Shown in pieces: positions 23,496 to 32,678 of a stretch of DNA of 47,414 nucleotides. This DNA is from Victivallaceae bacterium (lineage in GTDB: Bacteria > Verrucomicrobiota > Lentisphaeria > Victivallales > Victivallaceae): the NCBI GenBank assembly GCA_028718375.1, contig JAQULZ010000006.1:1-47414 (forward strand), given 5' to 3'. The notes beneath the pieces were generated by a model that saw only the letters and a program-made list of their open reading frames with translations, was not told the DNA's origin and searched no databases. The stretch's first letter is position 1. Each line of letters starts with the position of its first letter. The position numbers were made by a program, and so were the translations under genes.

Positions 23496-24755
23496 ATGGT
23501 TCAAAAACAAAAGACGCTGGATTTGACGATTATCGGTGCGGGTATGATCGTGACCGACGTGCTTTTGCCTTCGGCCCTGCAGTTGCAGCGCACCGGCGTG
23601 GTTGGTGAAATCACGGTCTGCGACCTGCGGGAAAGCGCCCTGCGGGCGCTCCGGGAGAACCGGGAGCTCCGGGAAGCGTTTCCCGGTCAGAGCTTCACCA
23701 CCTGTCCGGAAACCGGCTCCGGGGATTCCGACGATCCCGAACTGTATAAAAAGGTACTAGCCCGGAAGTATCCTTATCATCTGGCAATCGTCGCGCTGCC
23801 GGATCATTTGCACTATCCGGTGCTGAAAGGGGTACTGCCGTTCAACCAGCATATTCTGTGCGTCAAGCCCCTCGTCCTCAAATATGCCCAGGCGCTGGAG
23901 ATTGAAAAAGAAGCCCGGGAACGCGGGGTGTTCATCGGCGTGGAATATCACAAGCGTTTCGACCGCCGGGCGCTGCTGGCGCGCAAGCATTACCGGAACG
24001 GCGATCTCGGCGATTTCGCGCTCGGCGAGGCCAAGCTCATCGAACCGTATTTTTACCGGCATTCGAATTTTCAGAACTGGTTCACCTGTCCGAACACCGA
24101 CCCGTTCGTCTATGTCGGCTGCCATTACGTCGACCTGGTCTGTTTCATCACCGGCTTGAAACCGGTGGAAGTGTCCGTTACCGGCCGCCAGGGGCGGTTT
24201 CCGAACGGCAAGGAAGGCTATTTGTGGTCGAACGGCCGGGTGGTGTTCGAGAACGGCGGGATTTTATCGGTGAACAACGGTCTCGGCTATCCGGACGACA
24301 GCGCCGGCGGCAACGATCAGGGGCTGATCATGTATTTCGACGGCGACGACTGCGGCGGATTGCTGGCGCATGACGACCATAACCGCGGTGTCGAATACGG
24401 CTTCGCGCGCAACGTCGCCAAACGTTTCCAGTATCTCAATCCCGATTTTTTCCGCACCGTTCCCTGGGAAGGTCCCGGTCTGAAACCGGTCGGGTACGGT
24501 TTTGATTCCGTTGCGGCTACTTTGCTGAACGCGTCGGCGATCGAGGCGCAGGCGGACGAATACCCCGGTCGGGCTCTGGAAATCCGCCGGGCGGCGATCG
24601 CCGCCGCCGACGCCCGGGGGCTGATCGCGACTCCTGCGAATTCCGCTTATAATGAACTGGTGCAGGAAGCGGCCCGCTTGTCCATTCTCAACGGCGGCGA
24701 TCTGGCGGTCATCGATTACCGCGGCGCTGTACCCGCCGTGAAACTTAAAAAATAA
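23496..24755 (+). CDS. Gfo/Idh/MocA family oxidoreductase
   Basis: A 419-residue NAD(P)-dependent dehydrogenase. The Rossmann start is LTIIGAGMIVTDVLLPSA, and the family's catalytic lysine is in ILCVKPLVLKYAQALEIEKEA (normally EKP, here VKP). The substrate domain includes YHKRFDRRALLARKHY and FVYVGCHYVDLVCFITGL, with the His-x2-Asp typical of the active site. Substrates in the family are sugars, inositols and sugar derivatives. I chose the ATG at 23496 because AAGGAGG lies 7 bp before it; the upstream in-frame ATG at 23445 has none. It lies between the ROK regulator and a class III aminotransferase, suggesting oxidation followed by transamination. Confidence 0.9.
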   Translation: MVQKQKTLDLTIIGAGMIVTDVLLPSALQLQRTGVVGEITVCDLRESALRALRENRELREAFPGQSFTTCPETGSGDSDDPELYKKVLARKYPYHLAIVALPDHLHYPVLKGVLPFNQHILCVKPLVLKYAQALEIEKEARERGVFIGVEYHKRFDRRALLARKHYRNGDLGDFALGEAKLIEPYFYRHSNFQNWFTCPNTDPFVYVGCHYVDLVCFITGLKPVEVSVTGRQGRFPNGKEGYLWSNGRVVFENGGILSVNNGLGYPDDSAGGNDQGLIMYFDGDDCGGLLAHDDHNRGVEYGFARNVAKRFQYLNPDFFRTVPWEGPGLKPVGYGFDSVAATLLNASAIEAQADEYPGRALEIRRAAIAAADARGLIATPANSAYNELVQEAARLSILNGGDLAVIDYRGAVPAVKLKK

Positions 24756-24778
24756 CCTGATCCAAGGAGGATAATAAT

Positions 24779-26146
24779 ATGGCTGAATATGATCTGACGC
24801 CGGTAAACGTACCGAAAATTGAAACCAAATACCGTTCCATCAGAACCGCGATTCCGGTTCCGGAGTCGCTGGAAATTTTTGAACGCCTCAAAAAATCCGA
24901 ACCCCGCTCGATGCAGGGGCAGCCGCCGATCGTCTGGCATCGGGCCGATGATTTTACCGTGGCGGATAAATGGGGCAACCGCTGGATTGACTGGTCGAGC
25001 TGCGTATTGATCTCCAATGCTGGTCATAACCATCCGAAAATAGCCCGGGCTTTGCATGATGTTATTGATCAGGGCTTGCTGGCGACTTACGTTTTTGTCC
25101 ATGCCGGGCGGGTCAGGCTTACCGAAATGCTCCGGACGCTCGCTCCGCAGGGCAGGGAATACAGCGTTTTCCTGCTTTCCTCCGGTTCCGAAGCTACCGA
25201 GAACTGCATTAAAATGGCTAAGACCTACGCGCTGAAAAAATATGGCCCCAAACGGAAATATTTCGTTTCTTTCCATAACGCTTTTCACGGCCGGACGCTG
25301 GGGGCTCAACTCGCCGGCGGCATGCCCCGGCTCAAGGAATGGATCATCGACGGCGACCGCACCTTTATTCAGGCGCCGTTTCCGGATGGATATAAAAATG
25401 AGGATACGGGATTCGAGCTTTTTCTCAAAACTCTTGACCGGCAGGGCGTCAAACCGGATGAGATCGCGGGGGTGATGAGCGAATCCTATCAGGGCGTCGG
25501 GCCGGACTTCATGCCGGTTGAATACGCGCAGCAACTGGAAGCATTTTGCCGGGATAACGACATTGTCCTGATCATGGACGAGGTCCAGGCCGGTTTCGGC
25601 CGTACCGGAAAAATGTTCGCGTTCGAACATTACGGCATTACCCCCGATCTGATTGCCTGCGGTAAAGGCATCAGTTCTTCCCTGCCCCTTTCCGCGGTTA
25701 TCGGACGCCGGGACATCATGGACCTTTATGCGCCGGGCTCGATGACCAGCACTCATTCCGGTTCACCGTTGTGCGTTGCGGCGGCGATCGCCAGTCTGGA
25801 AGTTATCGCGGAGGAACACCTGGTCGAAAAAGCGGCGCGACTGGGCGCAGTCCTGGGCCGGGAATTAGCCCGGATTCAGCGGAAATATTCCGCTCGGCTG
25901 GGCTGTTTTCAGGGCAAAGGCCTGGTGGCGGGCCTTCAGTGTGTCTTGCCGGGGACGAAAACCCCGGATCCGGCGACGGCTTTGGCGATCAACGTGAAAT
26001 GCCTGCAAAAGGGGCTGTTGATGTTTGCGCCGGTGGGGATCGCCGGCGAATGCCTGAAAATCGCCCCGCCGTTGAGTATTACGGAAGACGCGCTCCGGGA
26101 ATCGATCCGGGTATTTGAAGAAGCCTGCGACGAGGCGCTCGGCTGA
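24779..26146 (+). CDS. class III (PLP-dependent) aminotransferase
   Basis: A 455-residue fold-type I aminotransferase. Visible elements are the cofactor phosphate-binding SSGSEATENCIKMAK, the NAFHGRTLGAQ segment, the aspartate motif IVLIMDEVQAGFGRTG and the PLP lysine in LIACGKGISSSLPLSAV. The N-terminal part has WGNRWIDWSSCVLISNAGHNHP. Class III members act on omega-amino acids, ornithine, 4-aminobutyrate or amino sugars/cyclitols; the exact donor is not readable. AAGGAGG precedes the ATG. It follows the oxidoreductase by 23 bp and likely acts on its keto product. Its stop lies 10 bp from the convergent M16 gene. Confidence 0.92.
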   Translation: MAEYDLTPVNVPKIETKYRSIRTAIPVPESLEIFERLKKSEPRSMQGQPPIVWHRADDFTVADKWGNRWIDWSSCVLISNAGHNHPKIARALHDVIDQGLLATYVFVHAGRVRLTEMLRTLAPQGREYSVFLLSSGSEATENCIKMAKTYALKKYGPKRKYFVSFHNAFHGRTLGAQLAGGMPRLKEWIIDGDRTFIQAPFPDGYKNEDTGFELFLKTLDRQGVKPDEIAGVMSESYQGVGPDFMPVEYAQQLEAFCRDNDIVLIMDEVQAGFGRTGKMFAFEHYGITPDLIACGKGISSSLPLSAVIGRRDIMDLYAPGSMTSTHSGSPLCVAAAIASLEVIAEEHLVEKAARLGAVLGRELARIQRKYSARLGCFQGKGLVAGLQCVLPGTKTPDPATALAINVKCLQKGLLMFAPVGIAGECLKIAPPLSITEDALRESIRVFEEACDEALG

Positions 26147-26156
26147 CCGGGGTGTG

Positions 26157-28727
26157 CTAAGGGGCGGTCGCAGCCTTGCAGGCCCCGGCCGTAACATACA
26201 CCCCTTTGGCGTCGGTAAAATACTTTTTCAGCACGGCGTTGACTTGTTTCAAGTTCAACTGCCGGATGATTTCCGGAATCCGCCAGGGAGTTTCACAGCC
26301 GTTGCCGTAAAATTCTTCGAGCACGGAGTTGAACAGCAGCGCGCTGTTATTGCTCATCAGCGAAGCATAATTGAATTCCACCCGGGCCCGGGCGGAGTCG
26401 AATTCCTCCTGCGACAGGCCGGTACCGGCCAGGCGGCGGCGTTCTTCGGTCAAAAGTTCGATCACCTGCGGCACTGAACCGCGCTTCGTTCCCGCGTAGA
26501 ACGCGATGAAGCCGGGATATAACCCGTTGCCGAACATCGCTCCGGTACTGTAAGCCAGCCCCCGGTCTTCGCGGATCACTTTGAACAGATTGGAAGACAA
26601 ACCGTTGAGCGCCTGCTGCAGGATTTCAAAAGTGAAACGGTCGGGTGAATGGTAATCGCAGGTCGGTACCGCGTAAATGACTTTGATCTGATCGCGCGGC
26701 AGTTCGATTTCCGCGCGTAAGTCCTCGCGGGGAAATGCCGGGGCGGGAGGCAGCTTCAGCGTTGCCGGGTCATTCCAGCGGATAGCTGCGTCCAGATCGG
26801 CGGCGGCGCGGTGGGCGGTTTTGACTTCGAGATCGCCGGCGATACCGATGACGGTGCGGGGCGCGATGAATTGCCGGCGGTAGAATTTTCTGAGTTTTCC
26901 GGCGGTAAGGGCGGCGAGCGAGCTCAGGCTGCCGTCGCGCGGCAGGGCGTGGGGATGGCCGCGGTAAAGCAGTTCGTACATTTTATCGACGGCCGAGCTG
27001 CCCGGATCCTGGGCTTTGGTTTTGAGTATTTCCAGGGCATTGTGCCGTTCCCGGACGAATTGTTTGGGTCTGAACGCCGGTTCGGCAAGGACGGATTTGA
27101 GCAGTTGAAGCGCCAGGTCCAGCTTATCGCGCAGGCAGTTGAGTTTGATGAAAAAGGTGCTGGTACCGGCGTTGACACTGAAATCCAGCGCGTTATCGTC
27201 AATTAAGGCGTTGAATTTTTCCTCCCCGTAACTCCGGGTGCCGGTGGTCAGAAGTTGTGCGGTCAAACGGGAAATGCCCGCATTTTCCGGGGTTTCAATA
27301 AGGTTCCCGCCGAGCGTCAGCACGCAAAGGTCGATCAGCGGAAAACTGGAATCCGGTACCGTTATCAGCCGGGCGCCGGACGGCAGGACGGATCGGTGCG
27401 CGGGTTTGCGTCTGGCCTTGGGGCGGTTGGCGGCCGCGTTTTTTCCGGCTTCGGGGGGAAGCTGGCGGACGATACTCAACTGTTCCCGGGTCAGATATTT
27501 GTTGGCGATTTCCAGAATGTCGTCCCGGTTCACTCGGTTCAGCCGCCGGAGATAATGATCCGCCATGCCGGGATCACCGTAGGCCAGGACGGCATCGCCG
27601 ATCACGCCGGCAATGCCGTTATTGGAACGGAGTACCCGCACATAATCCGCCAGCTGCTGATTTTTTTCCCGTTCCAGCTCTCCGGCTGTAACGCCGTTTC
27701 TGCAGAATTTTTCCAGCTCCTCAAACAGCGCGGTTTCCAGCGCCGGGAGTTTGGCGGGAGCGGTTGCGGCGGAAATAGCTGAAATCCCGCTGAAATTAGG
27801 AGCGTAGGTGAACGAACCGGCGGCGATCGCCAGTTCCTTTTCCTGCTGCAGGACCCGGACCAGGCGGGCGCTCTTGCCCTGACCGAGAATTGCGGAAATA
27901 AGGTCGAGAGCGGGAATATCCGGGTGGGCCAGCGCCGGAATCCGGGCGGCGACTGCCAGCCGGGCCAGCGGATCGGCGAAAAAACAGTTGTTCGAGCGAA
28001 ACCCGATTTGCGGCGGTTCTTCGGGGAGCGGCGGTTCATAGATATTGCCGTGCCGCCAGGACGCCAGGCGCTTTTCGACCATTTCCAGTACCGCCGGGAC
28101 CCGGATGTCCCCGGAAATCACGAAAAACGTCCGTTCCGGAGAATAACGCTGCTCGTAATACTGGCACATAAGATCGCGGCTGACCTGTTCAATCTTTTCA
28201 TGATACCCGATGATCGGATGGCGTACCGGGTGCCGGAGAAAGACGGTTTTCCACAACCTTTCCCCCAGCATGGATTCGGGACGGTCGCGCCCCAGATCGC
28301 GTTCCCGCAGGATCACGTCCTTTTCGGACAGGAATTTAGCCTCGGGAAATTCCGGAGAACTGAGCATCCGGCTGAGGATGTCGATGCCGGTTTCAGTATG
28401 TTCGGAGGGCAGGTTGAGATAATAAACGGTATGGTCGTAAGAGGTATAGGCATTGACGCTGCCGCCCAGCCGGCTGACGGTGTCGGCGGCGGCCTGTCCC
28501 GGATAGCCGTCGCAGCCCTGGAACAGCATATGTTCGAGAAAATGCGCCAGGCCGCAGCCCAGGAAACCGGCTTCATGAACGCTGCCGGTGGCGACGAAGC
28601 AATGCAGCGAAACCGTCGGCGCATCGGGTTTGGTGTTGACGAAGAGGCGCAGACCGTTATCCAGGGAGAAGGTGTGAATCCGGGAAAAATAATCGCCGCG
28701 GAACGGATTGGAATGCGGTTCAGTCAA
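26157..28727 (-). CDS. M16 (pitrilysin-like) zinc peptidase, two-domain form
   Basis: About 856 residues. The first M16 domain contains the inverted zinc motif HFLEH (residues 62-66 from the chosen start) and the downstream Glu region ILRERDLGRDRPESMLGERLW; the second domain (from about 430) lacks the motif, the usual active/inactive pairing. Substrates are short peptides, and bacterial relatives process or degrade peptides in the periplasm or cytosol. No signal peptide is evident. I place the start at TTG 28727, which overlaps the stop of the Minf_1886 gene in an ATTGACTGA arrangement with AAGG upstream. An in-frame ATG at 28826 would overlap that gene by 107 bp and add basic, non-domain sequence. 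Confidence 0.88.
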   Translation of the reverse strand: MTEPHSNPFRGDYFSRIHTFSLDNGLRLFVNTKPDAPTVSLHCFVATGSVHEAGFLGCGLAHFLEHMLFQGCDGYPGQAAADTVSRLGGSVNAYTSYDHTVYYLNLPSEHTETGIDILSRMLSSPEFPEAKFLSEKDVILRERDLGRDRPESMLGERLWKTVFLRHPVRHPIIGYHEKIEQVSRDLMCQYYEQRYSPERTFFVISGDIRVPAVLEMVEKRLASWRHGNIYEPPLPEEPPQIGFRSNNCFFADPLARLAVAARIPALAHPDIPALDLISAILGQGKSARLVRVLQQEKELAIAAGSFTYAPNFSGISAISAATAPAKLPALETALFEELEKFCRNGVTAGELEREKNQQLADYVRVLRSNNGIAGVIGDAVLAYGDPGMADHYLRRLNRVNRDDILEIANKYLTREQLSIVRQLPPEAGKNAAANRPKARRKPAHRSVLPSGARLITVPDSSFPLIDLCVLTLGGNLIETPENAGISRLTAQLLTTGTRSYGEEKFNALIDDNALDFSVNAGTSTFFIKLNCLRDKLDLALQLLKSVLAEPAFRPKQFVRERHNALEILKTKAQDPGSSAVDKMYELLYRGHPHALPRDGSLSSLAALTAGKLRKFYRRQFIAPRTVIGIAGDLEVKTAHRAAADLDAAIRWNDPATLKLPPAPAFPREDLRAEIELPRDQIKVIYAVPTCDYHSPDRFTFEILQQALNGLSSNLFKVIREDRGLAYSTGAMFGNGLYPGFIAFYAGTKRGSVPQVIELLTEERRRLAGTGLSQEEFDSARARVEFNYASLMSNNSALLFNSVLEEFYGNGCETPWRIPEIIRQLNLKQVNAVLKKYFTDAKGVYVTAGACKAATAP

Positions 28728-29121
28728 TGGTAGGTACCTTAATTTGCGGCGTTTGTCGCCTGGACGCCGGGGAATGCGCCAGGGCAAATAAGTCATAATC
28801 GGTGTTGAAGTCCTCGATCGAATCATGCGTGTCAGCGCCTAAGACCCGGTGGTCTACCAGGGCGAAAACGATATTGCCGATGTCCGCAGCAGTGTTAATG
28901 CCCCAGGATTTTAAAATGTCCTCGTAAAAGATGCTGTATTCCTTCAGCGCGAACTCGGAAACCCCGGCGAGCAGTTCGCGGGCATGGATGTGTCCGGCCG
29001 GGTTTTTAGCAGCGGCGGCGTAGTTGACTGCGGCGTTGACGAATTTATAAGCCTCCCGGCTGTATCGCGGTTCGCGGCTTACGATTGATTCGATTATTTG
29101 CTGTAGTTCATTATTCAACAT
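28720..29121 (-). CDS. Minf_1886 family protein
   Basis: A 133-residue protein resembling the Minf_1886 family, named from a Methylacidiphilum gene and common in PVC bacteria. It starts MLNNELQQIIESIVSREPRY and includes AYKFVNAAVNYA, HIHARELLAGVSEFALKEYS and the long helical WGINTAADIGNIVFALVDH. No catalytic motif is known and its role is undetermined. It looks cytosolic and mostly helical. I chose the ATG at 29121, where the family similarity begins; an upstream ATG at 29199 adds 26 unrelated residues. Its end overlaps the M16 peptidase start, and rex lies 86 bp upstream, so the three may form an operon. Confidence 0.85.
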   Translation of the reverse strand: MLNNELQQIIESIVSREPRYSREAYKFVNAAVNYAAAAKNPAGHIHARELLAGVSEFALKEYSIFYEDILKSWGINTAADIGNIVFALVDHRVLGADTHDSIEDFNTDYDLFALAHSPASRRQTPQIKVPTID

Positions 29122-29207
29122 AATTGTACCGGAATAAATAAAGAATTGGGTTGAAAATATAAAGATTTTGAATAAGCGGCGAAACCTTGCTTCAGGCAAA
29201 AGCCATA

Positions 29208-29876
29208 TTAAAGCAATTGATTTCGTTTCTGCTGCAGCTTAACGGAAAAAACAGCCAGGCCACCGGCGAGGTTTTCGTTATGGCAGACGATCTCGGGCGG
29301 GGTCTTCAATTTGACCATGGAAAAATTCCAGATTCCCCAGATTCCCGCCTCAATCAGAATGTCGGCGACCTCCTGAGCGGCCTGCCAGGGCACGGTGATG
29401 ATTCCGACTTTAACTCCCATGCGTTGCACCATTTCCTTCAGTTTTGACAGGTGAAATATTTTTTTGCCGTGAATGACCTTGCCGACCCGTTCCGGGTCAA
29501 TATCGAAGCCGGCGATGATTTTCAGGCCGTTTTCTTCAAACGGCTTATGCCCCAGCAGGGCCGAACCCAACGCGCCGGCGCCGATCAGAAACGCTTCATC
29601 GACCTTGTTCCAGCCGAGAAAATCCTCAATTGCCTTGATCAGATCATCCAGACAGTAGCCGGTGCGCGGTTTGCCCGGAAGGCCCATCAGCACCAAATCT
29701 TTTCTGACCAGGATAGGTTTGAAATCGAGTTCGTTAATCAGCGCGGTCGTGGAAACATATTCCTGGCCTTCCGCCTTCAGGCGCTTCAAAATATGCAGAT
29801 AGGTAGGCAGGCGCTTGATGGTGGGCAAACGCAGTATTTTGTCATTATGCTCTTTGGTTTCAGAATTTCCCGTCAT
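29208..29876 (-). CDS. rex: redox-sensing transcriptional repressor Rex
   Basis: A 222-residue repressor that reads the NADH/NAD+ ratio. The N-terminal winged helix is RLPTYLHILKRLKAEGQEYVS followed by LVRKDLVLMGLPGKPRTGY. The Rossmann domain has the dinucleotide motif FLIGAGALGSALL, then IIAGFDIDPERVG and the C-terminal helix that swaps between subunits. Rex typically represses fermentative and respiratory genes when NADH is low, which fits an anaerobic or facultative lifestyle. The ATG at 29876 has AGGA just upstream; an earlier ATG at 29960 adds 28 residues with no domain match. Confidence 0.94.
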   Translation of the reverse strand: MTGNSETKEHNDKILRLPTIKRLPTYLHILKRLKAEGQEYVSTTALINELDFKPILVRKDLVLMGLPGKPRTGYCLDDLIKAIEDFLGWNKVDEAFLIGAGALGSALLGHKPFEENGLKIIAGFDIDPERVGKVIHGKKIFHLSKLKEMVQRMGVKVGIITVPWQAAQEVADILIEAGIWGIWNFSMVKLKTPPEIVCHNENLAGGLAVFSVKLQQKRNQLL

Positions 29877-30037
29877 TATCCTGTCCCTGCGGCGAAGGTG
29901 CTTTTTTACTAGGAGAAAACCTATCCCCCCTATAATAACACAATAGCCGCTGAAACTCAATAGTCAAGAAAGATGGAGAGCTAATATTAATAAAAAAATA
30001 TATTATATATCATAGATTCACTCCCGTTACAGTTCGC

Positions 30038-30075
30038 TTGAATTATCCGTTTCAGCAGATATATTTACTGAAACG
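30038..30075 (+). promoter_or_regulatory. promoter with overlapping 8-bp dyad upstream of the secreted-protein gene
   Basis: TTGAAT (30038-30043), a 16-bp spacer and TATATT (30060-30065). A perfect inverted repeat, CGTTTCAG (30048-30055) and CTGAAACG (30068-30075), brackets the -10, as an operator would. Confidence 0.5.
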
Positions 30076-30124
30076 TATCCGGATTTTGAGCTTTCTTCCA
30101 AACTACTAAGGAGTAAATTCTATT

Positions 30125-30787
30125 ATGATGAAAGCAGTTTTATTTGGTGTCATCGGGGCCGCGGTCCTGAATCTGGCGGCGCTGGACCTCACCACGGTTG
30201 ATGGAAAAGTTTATAAAAACGTCCAGATAACCAATGTTCTTCCTAATGCAGTCGGATTTTTCTATACCGATAAAAACGGCGTTACCGTTTTGCGCGATAT
30301 CGCCCTGACTTCCCTCACCGAAGATTTACGGAAAAAATTCAATTATTCGTCGGAAAAAGCGAAAATCTTTGAACGGCAGGTCGCCGTGTTCCAGTCGGAA
30401 CGCGCGAAACTCCTGGAAAAACAGCGGCAGGAAAACCTGGCATTGTTTCAGCAGCAGAAAAAATTCGCCAGGGAATTGGATGCCGTGAAAGCCCTGCTTT
30501 ACTGTCATCGTGTTTCCTGCTGGGTCCATATAGTTCGTCCGGTCGGGACTACGGACTGCATCGGCAAGGTCAGCCTGCCTGGGGCTACTGATAAATACGG
30601 CAATCTGGGTACTTTCTATGTCCGCAATCTGACCGGGCCGCAAAATGACCTGCTGCCCGCCGTTATTTATCCTACCGGGAAAAGCGTATCTCTTCAGGAC
30701 GGGATTTTTCCCATATACGATGCCGATTTCAATAAATATGCCCTGGAATTGGTACAGCAGCGGGAAAATTCATCGGGCGGGGACTGA
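30125..30787 (+). CDS. secreted protein of unknown function (PVC type)
   Basis: A 220-residue protein with an N-terminal signal peptide (MMKAVLFGVIGAAVLNLAA). The mature start, LDLTTVDGKVYKNVQIT, continues to GFFYTDKNGVTVLRDIALTSL. This compact beta segment recurs at the front of many Verrucomicrobiota and Lentisphaerota secreted proteins. A charged coiled coil follows (about 75-125), then a C-terminal part with two Cys (YCHRVSCWVHIVRP) and GTFYVRNLTGPQNDLLPA. No enzyme signature is seen, and the role is unknown. AAGGAG precedes the ATG. It leads the run of a PBP-like gene and a SEDS gene downstream, about 40 bp apart. Confidence 0.75.
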   Translation: MMKAVLFGVIGAAVLNLAALDLTTVDGKVYKNVQITNVLPNAVGFFYTDKNGVTVLRDIALTSLTEDLRKKFNYSSEKAKIFERQVAVFQSERAKLLEKQRQENLALFQQQKKFARELDAVKALLYCHRVSCWVHIVRPVGTTDCIGKVSLPGATDKYGNLGTFYVRNLTGPQNDLLPAVIYPTGKSVSLQDGIFPIYDADFNKYALELVQQRENSSGGD

Positions 30788-30827
30788 TTGCGGGGCATAA
30801 CGGCCGGAATAAGTTTTCGAGGTTGAT

Positions 30828-31520
30828 ATGCTGGATAACCGGGCATTCAGGAAACGGGCAGACCTTATTGTCTTAGGCTTCGCGGTATGGGGCGCGATAA
30901 GTATCGGGGTGTTTTTTTATTATGCCGTGATCGCCCGGGAGCAATATATTCAGCTCGGCAATAAACTTGCCCGGCGCGAAATTACCTACTACCCTGAACG
31001 GGCCCGGATACTCGATAAGAACGGAGTCGTCCTGGCGTGGAGCGAGAAATATTACGACTTGTATTACATCGATATCCTGGGTTCGCCGAAACGAACGAAA
31101 ATGATTTTGGGAGAAGTCATGGAACTGCTGCCCAACCTGGAGGAACCGGTTTCCGGGACGGTGTATTCGGTAATCTTCCGTAGTTTGCAGCCGGCCCAGA
31201 TTATGGCGCTGGAAAAAACGGTTTATCGCTTCCAGGAACTCCAGATAATGCCCCGTATTGAACGGAAAGCGGTTAATTATCCGGAAATCCGGGCCTATCT
31301 GGGGCAGGTGAAATCGGTCAGCGGCCGGCTGCTCGGCGTCAGCGGGCTCGAAAAGCAATATAACGTTACTTTGAGCGGAATTCCCGGTCGTTACCGGGTA
31401 ATGCTCGACCGGAATAAGAACTGGATTAAAGATTCAGGTGAATTGCTGCGGCCGGCAGTGCCGGGAAAAGAGCTGCAGTTGCCGTTAACCCTGGAAGAAA
31501 TTCGTACGAGGCATCCGTGA
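30828..31520 (+). CDS. PBP2/FtsI-like dimerisation-domain protein without transpeptidase domain
   Basis: A 230-residue bitopic protein. A membrane segment lies at about 13-33, then comes the N-terminal module of class B penicillin-binding proteins: ERARILDKNGVVLAWSEKYYDLYY, the YPEIRAYLGQVKSVSG segment and GVSGLEKQYNVTLSGIPG, matching the PBP dimerisation domain up to the point where the transpeptidase domain normally begins. The SxxK, SxN and KTG motifs are absent because the protein ends there (ELQLPLTLEEIRTRHP). The stop overlaps the GTG start of the SEDS gene by four bases. It may serve as a non-catalytic activator of the SEDS polymerase. A shortened ancestral PBP is the alternative, but the coupled overlap argues for a maintained gene. 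Confidence 0.8.
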   Translation: MLDNRAFRKRADLIVLGFAVWGAISIGVFFYYAVIAREQYIQLGNKLARREITYYPERARILDKNGVVLAWSEKYYDLYYIDILGSPKRTKMILGEVMELLPNLEEPVSGTVYSVIFRSLQPAQIMALEKTVYRFQELQIMPRIERKAVNYPEIRAYLGQVKSVSGRLLGVSGLEKQYNVTLSGIPGRYRVMLDRNKNWIKDSGELLRPAVPGKELQLPLTLEEIRTRHP

Positions 31521-32632
31521 ACAGGACAAAAAAATCCGACCATCAAATCTTCAACACCATCGTGCTGGTGCAGAGTCTGCTGTTCCTGTTGTGTATCTGG
31601 GGGTGTCTGGCTATTTACAATTCCAATACCCTGGGGGCGTCGCCGCTTTATTTCGTCAGCCGCCAGTTGCTCTGGATGATTATAGGCCTGGTATTGATGC
31701 TTGCGGCTCAGCGCGTTCCTTTTCGTTTCTATCGTGAACACGCCCCGGTTTTTGCCGCCGGCGCTTATATTTCACTGGTGGCGGTACTGCTCTGGGGCAC
31801 CCGGATCAACGGCATGTGCGGCTGGTTCACTTTCGGCTGGACTTCAGCCTCCATCCAGCCTTCGGAGTTTGCCAAACCGTTTTTCATCCTCCTGCTTTGC
31901 CATTTGGCCGGCAACGGGCGGAATGATTTCAAGACCTTCATGCTGCTGGCGTTGATGACCTTGTTATGGGTGATCCCGATTCTGCTTGAGCCTGATGCCG
32001 GGACCGCGGCGGTTTATCTGCTGGCTTTTGGAGTAACGGCTTTTCTGGCAGGTGCGCCGGTCAAATATCTGCTGGCGCTTCCCGCTCTGCTGACGCCGGC
32101 TGCGGTCTGGATGATTTACGCCCATCCGTACATCCTCAGACGGTTTTCCGGGTTCTGGAATCCGGCGAGCGATCCGCTGGGCAGCGGCTGGCATATCCGG
32201 CAGTTCCAGTTCACTCTGGCGCGCGGCGGCTGGTTCGGAGTAAAAATGGGCAAGGCAGCCTGGGCGAATTCTTATCTGCCGCTGGCGCACAGCGATTCGG
32301 TTTTTGCGACGGTCGCCGAATCGCTTGGATTTGCCGGTACTTTGCCGGTAATCCTGATTTTTGCGATCATCATTTTTGCCTTATACCGGATTACCCGGCA
32401 GTTGCAAAGTGAATACCAGAAATTGTTCATCGTGGGAATGCTGGCGATGATTGCCGTTCAGACTTTGATTCATGTCAGCGTGAATGTGGCATTGTTGCCG
32501 CCGACCGGATTGACTTTGCCGTTACTGAGTTACGGCGGCAGTTCGCTGTTATCGACTCTGCTGGCATTCGGGATAATTTTGAGCGCGATGGATTATCATC
32601 CGACCGAGGAACGACGCGATCATTACACTTGA
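31517..32632 (+). CDS. SEDS peptidoglycan glycosyltransferase (FtsW/RodA/SpoVE family)
   Basis: A 371-residue ten-helix membrane enzyme that polymerises lipid II into glycan strands. Recognisable parts are WFTFGWTSASIQPSEFAKP (family signature), ILLEPDAGTAAVYL, LGSGWHIRQFQFTLARGGWFG, the catalytic-loop Asp in LPLAHSDSVFATVAESLGF and the late TLPLLSYGGSSLL motif. Which of FtsW, RodA or SpoVE it is cannot be fixed by sequence alone; the pairing with a PBP2-like module favours RodA. It starts at GTG 31517, overlapping the PBP-like gene, so both are made together. SEDS enzymes usually need a full class B PBP partner, which is not in this operon. Confidence 0.9.
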   Translation: MNRTKKSDHQIFNTIVLVQSLLFLLCIWGCLAIYNSNTLGASPLYFVSRQLLWMIIGLVLMLAAQRVPFRFYREHAPVFAAGAYISLVAVLLWGTRINGMCGWFTFGWTSASIQPSEFAKPFFILLLCHLAGNGRNDFKTFMLLALMTLLWVIPILLEPDAGTAAVYLLAFGVTAFLAGAPVKYLLALPALLTPAAVWMIYAHPYILRRFSGFWNPASDPLGSGWHIRQFQFTLARGGWFGVKMGKAAWANSYLPLAHSDSVFATVAESLGFAGTLPVILIFAIIIFALYRITRQLQSEYQKLFIVGMLAMIAVQTLIHVSVNVALLPPTGLTLPLLSYGGSSLLSTLLAFGIILSAMDYHPTEERRDHYT

Positions 32633-32678
32633 CCGGTTTCAGCTCGAATGTAAACCTTTTAATGGACGGAGGTGGATT

